From: an uncultured Anaerolineae bacterium
Lineage (GTDB): Bacteria; Chloroflexota; Anaerolineae; Anaerolineales; Villigracilaceae
Length of the DNA stretch: 46,763 nucleotides
Direction of reading: 5' to 3'
Assembly (NCBI GenBank): GCA_903910795.1
Contig: CAIWAX010000464.1
Span: 1-46,763 of the forward strand
The notes under the pieces were generated by a model. That model was not told where the DNA came from, searched no databases, and saw nothing but the letters and a program-made list of their open reading frames with translations. Both the position numbers and the translations under genes were made by a program. Positions within the stretch are counted from its first letter, which is position 1. Every line of letters begins with the position of its first letter. Of this stretch, positions 7,728 to 16,261 are shown piece after piece.

Positions 7728-8801
7728 ATGACCGAAATCACCAGAGAAGCCGTACTTGCCGCCCTGGGTAAAGTACAGGAACCGGAATTACACCAGGATC
7801 TCGTCAGCCTGGGTATGGTAAGAGATTTGAATATCGGCGCAGATGGCGATGTCAGCTTCAGTGTCATGCTGACGACACCCGCCTGCCCGTTGCGCGGACA
7901 AATTGAAAAAGAAGCTCGTCAAGCCGTTGAAGCCCTGGGAGCCAAAAAAGTCAGCGTCAAGCTGGATTCAGATGTTCCCAATGATGGAAGGATGCGCGGG
8001 TTGGTGAATGCCCCGGTCCGAAACGCCATCGCGGTTGCATCCGGCAAGGGTGGGGTGGGCAAAAGCACGGTCGCGGTCAATCTGGCTGTTGCGCTCGCAA
8101 AAAGCGGCGCACGGGTCGGCCTGATGGATGCCGATATCTACGGGCCTAACATCCCAACCATGATGGGCGCCATGTTCATGCCCAATCCCAAGGGAGATAA
8201 GCTGCAGCCCGCCGTGGCCTACGGTGTCAAAATCATGTCGATGGGGTACCTGGTAAAACCTGGCCAGCCTCTTATTTGGCGGGGGCCAATGCTCAACTCT
8301 GCCATCCGCCAATTCATCAGCGATGTGGAATGGGGCGAGCTTGATTACCTGATCATCGACCTGCCGCCGGGAACGGGCGATGCGCCTCTCTCGCTGGCGC
8401 AGGCTTTACCACTCTCCGGCGTGGTGATCGTGACCCTGCCTCAGGCGGTTTCACTTGAAGATGCCAGCCGCGGTTTGGAAATGTTCCAAACCCTGAAAGT
8501 GCCCATTCTGGGAGTGATTGAGAACATGAGCTACCTGAGCCTGCCTGACGGCTCGCGCATGGATGTATTCGGTCAGGGCGGTGGCGAATCAATGGCCAGA
8601 CATTACAATGTGCCTTTCCTAGGCGCTGTTCCGCTCAATCCCAATGTGCGTATCGGCGGAGATTCTGGCAAACCGATTGTGATCACAGAACCTGATTCAG
8701 ATACAGCCAAAGCCCTGCAAAGTTTGGCAGAAACCGTGGCCGCGCGCGTCAGCCTGGCTGCCCTGAACGGCAGCGACGCCCCCACCATCAACGTTATCTA
8801 A
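7728..8801 (+). CDS. Mrp/NBP35-family ATPase with N-terminal MIP18 domain
   Basis: This 357-residue protein has an N-terminal MIP18 (DUF59) domain (about 1-80, with Cys53 in TTPACPLRG). A ParA/MinD-type P-loop ATPase domain follows, with the deviant Walker A GKGGVGKS at 106-113. Mrp/ApbC proteins carry Fe-S clusters to apo-proteins, which fits the neighbouring iscX, nuo and ricT genes. The CxxC pair that normally follows GVIENMS is absent and replaced by [14 protein letters not shown], as in the actinobacterial-type variant. Cluster binding by the usual bridging mode is therefore unlikely. The start is supported by TAGGAAT shortly before ATG 7728. Confidence 0.9.
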   Translation: MTEITREAVLAALGKVQEPELHQDLVSLGMVRDLNIGADGDVSFSVMLTTPACPLRGQIEKEARQAVEALGAKKVSVKLDSDVPNDGRMRGLVNAPVRNAIAVASGKGGVGKSTVAVNLAVALAKSGARVGLMDADIYGPNIPTMMGAMFMPNPKGDKLQPAVAYGVKIMSMGYLVKPGQPLIWRGPMLNSAIRQFISDVEWGELDYLIIDLPPGTGDAPLSLAQALPLSGVVIVTLPQAVSLEDASRGLEMFQTLKVPILGVIENMSYLSLPDGSRMDVFGQGGGESMARHYNVPFLGAVPLNPNVRIGGDSGKPIVITEPDSDTAKALQSLAETVAARVSLAALNGSDAPTINVI

Positions 8802-8837
8802 TCTACAGCCCTAATAATGGTAGTTATGCAGCCGAAT

Positions 8838-8861
8838 ATGGAAAGTACCCATAAGTTCAAT
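8838..8861 (+). repeat. 24-bp dispersed repeat, copy c (forms the ricT N-terminus)
   Basis: This copy is a full match to the consensus and encodes MESTHKFN. It is immediately followed in frame by the conserved PSP1 start IVGIRF. No other ATG lies between the repeat and the conserved domain. Confidence 0.85.
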
Positions 8862-9839
8862 ATTGTTGGTATCCGTTTTAGTAAAATAGGAAAAGTCTAT
8901 CATTTTGACGCTACACCCATCCCGGATATAGCGGTGGGTGATTATGTAGTTGTTGATACTGTACGCGGCCGTCAGATTGGGGATGTCATGCAGTTCATTC
9001 AGAATCCTCCGCCGCCCTCCGAAGGCACATGGAAACTCATTGAACGAAAAGCCACTCCCGCTGACTTGCTGCTGCGCCAAACCTGGGCGCAAAAACAGAC
9101 CGAGGCCATGATTAACTGTCGCGCGCGCGCCTCCGAACTCAAGCTGGTGGGGGTCAAAATCATCGCGGCCGAATATTCCTTTGATGGCGCACGGCTGGGC
9201 TTTATGTTCAGCACCGAAACCGAAGACAAGGTCGATCTGAAAAGCCTGCGCAAGGATATGCAGCGACTTTATCCTCAGACCCAGGTTGAAATGCGCCAGA
9301 TCGGCCCGCGCGATGTAGCCAAATTTCTGGGTGGCATGGGCGCCTGCGGCCTGGAAACACGCTGCTGCTCCAAATTCCTGACGGAATTCAGCCCAATCTC
9401 GATCAAAATGGCCAAAGAACAAGGCATTTCCCTGACTCCCACCGAAATCACCGGGATGTGCGGGCGTCTGCGCTGTTGTCTGATATATGAATATGAACAG
9501 TATGTCGCGGCTCGCAAGGAACTGCCGAAACGCGGCAAGCGCGTGGTAACCCCGGATGGCGAAGGCAAGGTTTTGGACACCTACCCGCTGCGCAACGTGG
9601 TTCAGGTTGAACTCGATCCGCGCGTGGTTGAACATACCGAACATCACGATCGCCCCGAACGGCCCGAACGATTTGAACGACCCGAACGACCGATCGTGCG
9701 GGAATACGAACGCGATCTGTTAGAGCCATGGGACGAGTTAGAGGCGCTACGGCGTAAAGCCGGAGAGCCATGCGACAAACATGATGGCGGAAATTGCGAT
9801 TGCGGCAAAAACGAGAAAAAAACAGCACCCAAAAAGTAA
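8838..9839 (+). CDS. ricT: PSP1-domain protein RicT/YaaT-like, Fe-S associated
   Basis: This 333-residue protein has an N-terminal barrel-like part and the PSP1 C-terminal domain. Six cysteines cluster at 170, 176, 177, 208, 213 and 214 (GACGLETRCC and MCGRLRCC). In Bacillus, RicT with RicA and RicF binds [4Fe-4S] clusters and helps RNase Y mature mRNAs. After about residue 265 a charged RPERPERFERPERP tract gives a disordered tail. In-frame ATGs also exist at 8817 and 8826, and none has a clear ribosome-binding site. I chose the repeat-encoded ATG by analogy with nuoCD. It lies 36 bp after mrp and may be co-transcribed. Confidence 0.85.
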   Translation: MESTHKFNIVGIRFSKIGKVYHFDATPIPDIAVGDYVVVDTVRGRQIGDVMQFIQNPPPPSEGTWKLIERKATPADLLLRQTWAQKQTEAMINCRARASELKLVGVKIIAAEYSFDGARLGFMFSTETEDKVDLKSLRKDMQRLYPQTQVEMRQIGPRDVAKFLGGMGACGLETRCCSKFLTEFSPISIKMAKEQGISLTPTEITGMCGRLRCCLIYEYEQYVAARKELPKRGKRVVTPDGEGKVLDTYPLRNVVQVELDPRVVEHTEHHDRPERPERFERPERPIVREYERDLLEPWDELEALRRKAGEPCDKHDGGNCDCGKNEKKTAPKK

Positions 9840-9859
9840 TCCAATGAAACCAGGTCAGG

Positions 9860-9916
9860 CAGCACGCCGGTCTACCCATGCATGGGACGATCAAGTATGT
9901 GCTGTCTGATTTTTTT
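9860..9916 (+). terminator. Intrinsic terminator after ricT
   Basis: CAGCAC (9860-9865) pairs with GTGCTG (9899-9904). The loop holds the nested perfect palindrome CCCATGCATGGG (9875-9886). Seven T residues follow at 9910-9916. Confidence 0.6.
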
Positions 9917-9955
9917 ATTCAAAAGCAAAGTTTTTTACAAAAGGAAAATTTCAGT

Positions 9956-10681
9956 ATGGAAGATATCTCAGCAAAATGGCCCGGAAAACAACGGGTACTG
10001 GTTATTCTGGCACATCCGGATGATCCTGAATTTTTTTGCGGCGCCACCCTGGCACGTTGGGCAAAATCCGGTCATGAAATAATCTATTCGCTGATCACCT
10101 GCGGCGACAAGGGCCGCAATGACAACAACAAACACATTCCAGGCGATGAACTGTGTGCCCTGCGTCACGAAGAAGAACGCGCCGCGGCTAGCGTGTTGGG
10201 CGTTAAAGAAGTCAATTTCCTGGATCGGGATGACGGCTACCTGGTAGCCGATCTGGCACTGCGCAAAGATATCGTGCGTGTCATCCGCCAGGTAAAGCCG
10301 GATGTACTGGTAACCTGCGATCCGCAAAACTTATTCGCCACCTACGGTTTGAACCATCCAGATCACCGGGCAGCCGGTCAGGTGGTGTTGGACGCGGTTT
10401 TCCCAGCAGCCGGCAATGAACTCTTCTTTCCCGAACTGCTGCGGGAAGGCTGGGAACCGCACACGCCCAAGGAAGTCTGGGCCTCGCTTACCAGCCAACC
10501 AAACGTTGTCATGGATGTGACCGACACCTGGGATTTAAAAATTGAAGCCCTCAAGCAGCATGTTTCTCAAATCGGTGACCCTGCCAAACTTGAAGAGCGC
10601 ATGCGCACGCGGCTGGCAGGCGACAGCACCCCCGAAAACCCGCGTTATGAAGAAACTTTCCGCGTGATCAACTGGAGATAG
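9956..10681 (+). CDS. PIG-L/LmbE family deacetylase
   Basis: This 241-residue metal-dependent N-deacetylase family protein has the zinc-site motif AHPDDPEF (about residues 20-27) and a second HPDHRAAG motif near 145, both typical of LmbE/PIG-L enzymes. These remove acetyl groups from GlcNAc-type amino sugars or similar conjugates. ATG 9956 is preferred over 9878 because AAAAGGAAAA precedes it and the family starts close to the AHPDD motif. The M20 gene follows 1 bp after its stop, so the two probably work together on amidated substrates. The substrate is unknown. Confidence 0.88.
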   Translation: MEDISAKWPGKQRVLVILAHPDDPEFFCGATLARWAKSGHEIIYSLITCGDKGRNDNNKHIPGDELCALRHEEERAAASVLGVKEVNFLDRDDGYLVADLALRKDIVRVIRQVKPDVLVTCDPQNLFATYGLNHPDHRAAGQVVLDAVFPAAGNELFFPELLREGWEPHTPKEVWASLTSQPNVVMDVTDTWDLKIEALKQHVSQIGDPAKLEERMRTRLAGDSTPENPRYEETFRVINWR

Positions 10682-10682
10682 C

Positions 10683-11861
10683 GTGAGCGATTTTTATCAG
10701 GAAGCCCTCAACCTGTTCCCCTATTCGCAAGCCATCCGGCGCGACCTGCATATGCACCCCGAACTTGGCTTCCAGGAAGTGCGTACTTCCGGGATTATCG
10801 CCAGAGAGTTGCGTGAAATCGGCCTGGAAGTCACAACCGGCATCGCAAAAACCGGCGTGATCGCCATGATTGACGGCGCCAAACCCGGCCCGATTATTAT
10901 GCTGCGCTTTGATATCGATGCCTTGCCGGTCAGCGAACAAACCGGCGCCGCTTACGCCTCCCAGAACCCGGGTCTGATGCACGCATGTGGTCATGACGGT
11001 CATGTCGCCATCGGATTGACTGTGGCCCGGCTGCTCAACGCTCACCGCGATGAAATCCCCGGCACAATCAAGCTGCTCTTCCAACCGGCCGAGGAAGGCA
11101 TGAACGGCGCAGAAGTTGTGATTCGAGACGGTGCCCTGGAAAACCCGGCCCCAATCCGCTGCCTGGGATTGCACATCTGGAATGAACAGCCAGTCGGCTG
11201 GCTGGGCGTCGCCGCCGGTCCAGTCATGGCCTCCGCAGGAGTCTTCCACCTGACCCTGACTGGCAAGGGTGGGCACGGCGCCATGCCGCACCAGACCATC
11301 GATCCAGTGGTAGCAGCGGCGCAGATCATCACTGCCGCCCAAACCATCAGCTCACGCAACACCGACCCGCAAAAAGCCTGCGTGGTATCCTTCTGTGTTC
11401 TGCACGGTGGGGAGGCCTTCAATGTTATTCCTCAAACTGTCGAAATGAAAGGCACCATCCGCGCTTTTGAACCCGAAGTGGAGCAAATGGCATTTAAACG
11501 TCTGGCGGAAATCTGCCAGGGCATCGGTGAAGCCATGGGCTGCCAGGTGGAGATCAAGATCGACAACCTGACACCAGCGGTGATTAATGACAGCTTCGGC
11601 GCAGCGGCGGTTAAACGCGCCGCAGAAAATTTATTTCCCGGACACAACCTGGATGAACGCGGACGTTTTACCATGGGCGCGGAAGACTTCGCCTTTTACC
11701 AGAAAAAAATCCCCGGCACCTTCTTCTTCGTTGGTTCAACCAACGTTGAGAAAGGCTTTGTCTACGGTCACCACCACCCCAAATTTGATTTCGACGACTC
11801 AGCCCTGCCCACCGGCGCTGCTCTGATGGCTCAGGCTGCCATTGAATTGCTGAAATCGTAA
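10683..11861 (+). CDS. M20-family amidohydrolase (hippurate/IAA-amino acid hydrolase type)
   Basis: This 392-residue di-metal amidohydrolase has the DLHMHPELGFQE start and metal-ligand motifs MHACGHDGH (about residues 100-108) and LFQPAEEG (about 135-142). LHIWNEQPVG and GGHGAMPH follow in the dimerisation lid domain. Family members cleave N-acyl amino acids, releasing the amino acid and a carboxylic acid. It starts with GTG 10683, with GGAG five bases upstream inside the end of the PIG-L gene. The two genes are almost contiguous. A role in using acylated amino acids fits the amino-acid-degrading genes elsewhere in the window. Confidence 0.9.
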   Translation: MSDFYQEALNLFPYSQAIRRDLHMHPELGFQEVRTSGIIARELREIGLEVTTGIAKTGVIAMIDGAKPGPIIMLRFDIDALPVSEQTGAAYASQNPGLMHACGHDGHVAIGLTVARLLNAHRDEIPGTIKLLFQPAEEGMNGAEVVIRDGALENPAPIRCLGLHIWNEQPVGWLGVAAGPVMASAGVFHLTLTGKGGHGAMPHQTIDPVVAAAQIITAAQTISSRNTDPQKACVVSFCVLHGGEAFNVIPQTVEMKGTIRAFEPEVEQMAFKRLAEICQGIGEAMGCQVEIKIDNLTPAVINDSFGAAAVKRAAENLFPGHNLDERGRFTMGAEDFAFYQKKIPGTFFFVGSTNVEKGFVYGHHHPKFDFDDSALPTGAALMAQAAIELLKS

Positions 11862-11876
11862 TTTCTGCGATTAAAT

Positions 11877-11929
11877 AAAAAAACTCCTGGCGGTTTGCAC
11901 GCTTGTGCAATGCCTCGCCAGGAGTTTTT
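11877..11929. terminator. Bidirectional intrinsic terminator
   Basis: AAACTCCTGGCG (11881-11892) pairs with CGCCAGGAGTTTT (11916-11928) around an inner TTGCAC/GTGCAA stem, with A and T runs outside. It separates the convergent M20 and TfoX genes. Confidence 0.85.
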
Positions 11930-11930
11930 A

Positions 11931-12254
11931 TTACTTGTTTTTCTTTTTCGGAAGCGGAAGCCCGGCGCAGGTTAGCCGGGTCAATTCGTTCATCCATTCA
12001 TGATCATCCCAATGCTCGCCCGAAATCAAGAAGTACGGTTTCGCGCCTGGGTAAGGCGGTACTTCCTCCACTTCGCCAAGGAAAGCCCGTCCGGCTGCGG
12101 TAGGCTTCAAGAATAATTGATCATCGCCTACAATTGCCACCATTTTCCCATCGCAAAAAATGCCGTATTCTCCGAACATCTTCTTAGCAGAAACAACACC
12201 AGCACCTGACATCTGCTCAACAATAAAATCGACAGTGGTCTGGTTTGAGGTCAT
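11931..12254 (-). CDS. TfoX N-terminal domain protein
   Basis: This 107-residue protein is a single TfoX-N domain, recognisable by KKMFGEYGIFCDGKMVAIV and LFLKPT. Proteins of this size are common and are not proven competence regulators; the domain's function is poorly known. A basic tail (PLPKKKNK) ends the protein. Its ATG (12254-12252) overlaps the TGA stop of the methyltransferase upstream, so the two are translationally coupled. Confidence 0.88.
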   Translation of the reverse strand: MTSNQTTVDFIVEQMSGAGVVSAKKMFGEYGIFCDGKMVAIVGDDQLFLKPTAAGRAFLGEVEEVPPYPGAKPYFLISGEHWDDHEWMNELTRLTCAGLPLPKKKNK

Positions 12255-13120
12255 ACCTGCTCCTTATAAGGTGGCCTGGGGATTCCTTTTTTAGATTGTG
12301 GCCGGGAATGTTCTTTGCCTGGCAAAATAGAAGGCTTATGCGACTTGAGCTTGTTCGCCGGAACCTTCTTTTGGGTGGTTTTGCGATTTTCCAAAGGCTC
12401 TTTACGATCCAATTGGGTTGGCTCGCTACCGCCGGGAGGCAAAATGGCTTCATCCTCTGCCGCAACCCAGATGAAAAGCGGCTTCGTCTTGCTGCCCGGG
12501 TAGTTTTTCACCTTATAGCGTTTCACCTTGAACCCGCCATTTTTCAAAAATCTCTCATATTTTTTACTCGGCTCAGTCGACCAGACCGCCAGAATTCCCT
12601 GTTTGCGCAGGGCCCGGCGGCAGATTTGAATTCCGGCCGGGTCATAAAGTCGCTGGTTCCCCGAATCAACCATAGCCGTCGGGCCATTATCAACATCCAG
12701 CAGGATCGCATCAAACTGGTCGGAGGTTTTGGCAATAAGCTGGTAAATATCCCCATCGACAACTTCAACGCGCCTATCTTCCAGGGCATTGTTGTTCAAA
12801 CTGCCCAGATACTCGCGGTTCCAAATTACAACCTCCGGCATCAATTCACTGATTACCACGCTGGCATCTTCGGCCAGCATATCCAGCGCCTGCCGCAACG
12901 TGTAACCCAGCCCCAGCCCGCCAACCAGAATTTTGACACCCGCACGGCTGGATAATTGAGCGCATCCCAGGCGCGCCAGCTCCTGCTCTGATTCATGCTG
13001 GCGGCTGTTCATCAGTTCCAGCCCATTGATCCTGATCGAGAAGTCATTGTCATGCTGATAAAGCACCATCTCTCCGCCATCTGGAGTCGCGCTAGTGGCC
13101 AATTTTATGGTTGGTTTCAT
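12251..13120 (-). CDS. Spermidine-synthase-like SAM-dependent methyltransferase fold protein
   Basis: This 289-residue protein has a Rossmann core resembling spermidine synthase. Features are a glycine-rich SAM loop LVGGLGLGYTLRQAL (about 65-79), a following acidic strand VVISELMPEV, and DAILLDVDNGP (about 135-145). Such proteins in bacteria are often annotated as spermine/spermidine synthase without proof. Residues beyond about 225 form a Lys/Pro-rich disordered tail not expected in spermidine synthases. ATG 13120 is chosen over TTG 13123 because of GGGTGA upstream. It is the middle gene of a minus-strand NTF2-like/methyltransferase/TfoX-N set. The activity is unknown. Confidence 0.75.
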   Translation of the reverse strand: MKPTIKLATSATPDGGEMVLYQHDNDFSIRINGLELMNSRQHESEQELARLGCAQLSSRAGVKILVGGLGLGYTLRQALDMLAEDASVVISELMPEVVIWNREYLGSLNNNALEDRRVEVVDGDIYQLIAKTSDQFDAILLDVDNGPTAMVDSGNQRLYDPAGIQICRRALRKQGILAVWSTEPSKKYERFLKNGGFKVKRYKVKNYPGSKTKPLFIWVAAEDEAILPPGGSEPTQLDRKEPLENRKTTQKKVPANKLKSHKPSILPGKEHSRPQSKKGIPRPPYKEQV

Positions 13121-13129
13121 CAATTCACC

Positions 13130-13561
13130 CTATGAAGGCAATAATCCTAACTCTTTGGTTCTTTCAATTAAATCTTGATGGTCAAGCTGAAATACAATTT
13201 GCAATCTGTCTTCTTTTTGGATTAGAACATAAGTTGCAGAAGTCATCTCGCGTAACGGTTGATCGCCATCTTTTTCAAACCGCATTTCCCAATTTACCCT
13301 GACAAGGAAATAATTCTTATCCAATTGAGTTTCTTCAATTGCAGTAATTTTCGAAGAAACCAGACCAATTGTTTTAAAGAAACCGTATCTTTTGGGAAGA
13401 ACCTTTAGGAAGTCATCTTTTTTAATCGATATTGCGCCTGCCCGGCCTGCGAACATAAAAGAATCGCCGTATTGAGATCCAAGCAGTTCAAGATTAAGAG
13501 TATTACTTGATTCTTCAAATCCATCGAAAAAATTCTGAACTATTGTGCTTACCAGATTCAT
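13130..13561 (-). CDS. AT-rich NTF2-like (SnoaL-fold-like) hypothetical protein
   Basis: This 143-residue protein starts at ATG 13561, which has AAAAGG six bases upstream; the frame is open to 13708. The pattern FFDGFEESSNT...LLGSQYGDSFMFAGR...VRVNWEMRF resembles NTF2-like small-barrel proteins, but I do not recognise a named family. Its base composition is visibly more AT-rich than its neighbours, with many AAA, TTT and ATT codons, suggesting recent acquisition or weak selection. It ends 9 bp before the methyltransferase ATG, so co-expression is likely. Confidence 0.65.
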   Translation of the reverse strand: MNLVSTIVQNFFDGFEESSNTLNLELLGSQYGDSFMFAGRAGAISIKKDDFLKVLPKRYGFFKTIGLVSSKITAIEETQLDKNYFLVRVNWEMRFEKDGDQPLREMTSATYVLIQKEDRLQIVFQLDHQDLIERTKELGLLPS

Positions 13562-13660
13562 GGGCGACCTTTTAATAATTGGCATTTGCGATTTTGGATG
13601 ATCAAATTTATTTATGGTGGATAAAAAGTATAGCATAAAAGAACTCGGCATCTTTCCATC

Positions 13661-13689
13661 TTGACCTTGCTCTTTACCCGTGATATATT
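13661..13689 (+). promoter_or_regulatory. Promoter of the GntR/FCD regulator and korAB
   Basis: TTGACC (13661-13666) and TATATT (13684-13689) are 17 bp apart. Transcription would start near 13696, about 28 nt before the regulator ATG at 13724. The promoter overlaps the beginning of the open frame on the opposite strand. Confidence 0.6.
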
Positions 13690-13723
13690 TAATCATCTGA
13701 TTAATCAAATTTATCGGAATAAT

Positions 13724-14413
13724 ATGCCTTCACTCGAGAACTTGTCTGAATTCATGCGCTACCTGGCTGCTCACCCGCAGTCACTGGAAACTTTGCCCCC
13801 GCTAACTTCGCTGAGCGCAGAATTAGGCGTCAGTGTGGCCAGCCTGCGCGAACAGTTGGAAGTAGCCCGCGCCCTCGGCCTGGTAGAAGTGCGGCCGCGG
13901 AAAGGCATGCGGCGCATGCCTTTTACCTTCCTGCCGGCAGTACGCCAAAGCCTTGGGTATGCGATGGCTCTCGACAAGACTAATTTTGGCCTGTTCGCCG
14001 ATCTGCGCCAGCACATGGAAGCCAGCTATTGGAACGAAGCTGTGGAAAAGCTGACTGCCGAAGATCGTGAACGGCTGAAAGAACTGGTTCAGAGCGCCTG
14101 GCAAAAGCTGGACGGCAGACCCATCCAAATCCCCCACGACGAACATAAACAACTCCATCTCACCATTTATTGTAGATTGAACAATCCCTTTGTCAATGGC
14201 ATCCTGGAAGCCTACTGGGAATCCTATGAGGCCATTGGCTTGAATGTTTTTACCGATTACAACCACCTGCGCAGTGTCTGGCAATACCATGAAACCATGG
14301 TCAATGCCATCGTAACTGGAAACTTCGAAGCCGGTTACAAAGCGCTGGTTGAACACACAGACTTGCTGGCAGACCTGCTCGATCCCACAGGGCGCACGCA
14401 GCGCGCTGCCTGA
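13724..14413 (+). CDS. GntR/FadR-type (FCD domain) transcriptional regulator
   Basis: This 229-residue regulator has an N-terminal winged helix (about 15-60, with SLSAELGVSVASLREQLEVARALGL) and a helical C-terminal FCD-like ligand domain. FadR-family regulators usually sense carboxylic acids or acyl-CoAs. It sits 26 bp upstream of korAB in the same direction and probably regulates 2-oxoacid oxidation. ATG 13724 has CGGAAT upstream. The earlier in-frame TTG at 13661 lies within the promoter and was rejected. Confidence 0.82.
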   Translation: MPSLENLSEFMRYLAAHPQSLETLPPLTSLSAELGVSVASLREQLEVARALGLVEVRPRKGMRRMPFTFLPAVRQSLGYAMALDKTNFGLFADLRQHMEASYWNEAVEKLTAEDRERLKELVQSAWQKLDGRPIQIPHDEHKQLHLTIYCRLNNPFVNGILEAYWESYEAIGLNVFTDYNHLRSVWQYHETMVNAIVTGNFEAGYKALVEHTDLLADLLDPTGRTQRAA

Positions 14414-14439
14414 AAATTCCAAAGACCAATGAGGAGCTT

Positions 14440-16260
14440 ATGACCCAGCGTATTGTCAATGATTTTTCCATCGTAGTAGGAACCGCCAACGGTTCGGGCT
14501 CGCAGACGTCAAATGCGACGATTCTGCGCGCGCTGTTCAAGATGGGCATCCCTGTCTCGGGCAAGAACTTGTTCCCGAGCAACATCCAGGGTCTGCCGAC
14601 ATGGTACATTATCCGCGCCAGCAAGGATGGTTACACCGCCCGCCGGGATGAACGTGAGATAGTGGTTGCCATGAATCCTAATTCTTTCGAGAAAGACCAG
14701 GCCAGCGTTACGCCTGGCGGGGCTTTCTATTATGATGATTCAATTAAAGCACCCGTAACCCGCACGGATATTGTTGTCTACCCAATGCCGGTCAAGCAGA
14801 TTGTCCGCAACGACCCGGATATTCCCTCCAATCTGCGCGACATGATCGCCAATATGGTTTATGTGGGCATCCTGGCCCAGATGATTGGCATTGACATGGA
14901 AAAAATCGACGCGGCGCTCAGCTTCGCCTTCAAAGGCCGCCGAAAAGCAGTTGACCTGAATCTGAACGTAGCCAAGTCTGCCGCAGCCTGGGCCAAAGCT
15001 AATCTGGAAAAGAAAGACCCTTATTACATCGAACCAATGAACAAAACCGACGGTCTGATCATGACTGACGGCAACACGGCAGCCGCGATTGGCTCCATCT
15101 ATGGCGGCGTGCAGTTTGTTGGCTGGTACCCGATCACACCCGCCACCAGCCTGGCCGAAGAGTTGAACGAATACCTGCCCAAGCTGCGCAAGACACCGGA
15201 AGGCAAGGAAACCTACGCCGTAGTACAGGCTGAGGATGAACTGGCCGCCATTGGCATGTGCGTGGGTGCCGGCTGGTCGGGTTTACGCGCCATGACCTCC
15301 ACTTCGGGGCCAGGTTTGAGCCTCATGACAGAGTTCGTTGGTCTGGCCTACTTTGCTGAAATTCCGCTTGTCATCTGGGATGTAACTCGCATCGGCCCCA
15401 GCACCGGCCTGCCCACCCGCACATCTCAAGGCGATTTGAATTTCGCTGCGAATATGGGTCATGGCGACACCGATAACATCATCCTGCTGCCTGGCTCTGT
15501 CAATGAATGTTTTGAATTCGGCTGGCGCGCTTTTGATATCGCCGAACGCATCCAAACACCTGTCATCGTATTGAGCGACCTGGATTTTGGTATGAACCAG
15601 TGGATGTCGGAACCGTTCAAATACCCGGATGTTCCCATGGATCGCGGCAAGATTTTGTGGGAAGAAGATATCAAGAAATTAACTGAACCCTGGGGTCGCT
15701 ATCTGGACAAAGACGGCGATGGTATCCCCTACCGCACTCTGCCGGGCAATCGCCTGCCGGGAAGCTCCTACTTCACCCGCGGCACCGGTCACGATCCCTA
15801 TGCCCGCTACTCAGAGGAAGCCGGTGTTTGGGAAACCAACATGGCGCGCATTAAGAAGAAGTTCACCACTGCGCTGGAATACCTACCCAAACCGGTGATC
15901 GAAAATGTGGATGGCGCTCGGAAAGGCATCATCACCTTTGGCTCCACCATCACCGCTGTCCATGAGGCACGCGCGTTGCTCGAGACAGAACAGGGCATTA
16001 AAACCAACCTTTTACGGCTGCGCGCCCTGCCCATCGCAACTGAAGCGAAAGAATTTATTGCCCAGCAAGATAAAGTTTATATTGTGGAAATGAATCGTGA
16101 TGGTCAGCTATACGAAGAAATATTAATCGCCATGCCTGAATTAGCCTCGAAGCTTGTCTCAGTGGCTTACAGCGACGGCATGCCGCCGACAGCCAAACGC
16201 ATCACGAAGGAAATTATGGCAATGGAAAATACCCATAAGTTCGGTAAGGAGAGCAAATAA
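14440..16260 (+). CDS. korA: 2-oxoacid:ferredoxin oxidoreductase, fused gamma-alpha subunit
   Basis: This 606-residue protein joins the gamma domain (about 1-185, start IVVGTANGSGSQT) to the alpha/pyrimidine-binding domain (from about 200; ITPATSLAEELNEYLPK, AEDELAAIGMCVGAGWSG, TSTSGPG). It oxidatively decarboxylates 2-oxoglutarate or another 2-oxoacid to an acyl-CoA, reducing ferredoxin, together with KorB. GAGGAG precedes ATG 14440. The last residues (MENTHKFGKESK) come from a copy of the dispersed 24-bp repeat, which also leads into the korB ribosome-binding site GGTAAGGAGAG. Substrate choice (2-oxoglutarate or branched-chain/other 2-oxoacid) cannot be read from sequence. Confidence 0.9.
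   Translation: MTQRIVNDFSIVVGTANGSGSQTSNATILRALFKMGIPVSGKNLFPSNIQGLPTWYIIRASKDGYTARRDEREIVVAMNPNSFEKDQASVTPGGAFYYDDSIKAPVTRTDIVVYPMPVKQIVRNDPDIPSNLRDMIANMVYVGILAQMIGIDMEKIDAALSFAFKGRRKAVDLNLNVAKSAAAWAKANLEKKDPYYIEPMNKTDGLIMTDGNTAAAIGSIYGGVQFVGWYPITPATSLAEELNEYLPKLRKTPEGKETYAVVQAEDELAAIGMCVGAGWSGLRAMTSTSGPGLSLMTEFVGLAYFAEIPLVIWDVTRIGPSTGLPTRTSQGDLNFAANMGHGDTDNIILLPGSVNECFEFGWRAFDIAERIQTPVIVLSDLDFGMNQWMSEPFKYPDVPMDRGKILWEEDIKKLTEPWGRYLDKDGDGIPYRTLPGNRLPGSSYFTRGTGHDPYARYSEEAGVWETNMARIKKKFTTALEYLPKPVIENVDGARKGIITFGSTITAVHEARALLETEQGIKTNLLRLRALPIATEAKEFIAQQDKVYIVEMNRDGQLYEEILIAMPELASKLVSVAYSDGMPPTAKRITKEIMAMENTHKFGKESK
16222..16245 (+). repeat. 24-bp dispersed repeat, copy d (end of korA)
   Basis: The copy encodes MENTHKFG in the korA frame, ten bases before the korA stop codon. 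It differs from the consensus at the AGT codon and at the last codon. The sequence just after it supplies the korB ribosome-binding site. Confidence 0.75.
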
Positions 16261-16261
16261 T

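Noticed and set aside
12245-12955. A 236-codon plus-strand open frame opposite the methyltransferase
   Set aside because: It is antisense to the SAM-binding domain and has no family features.
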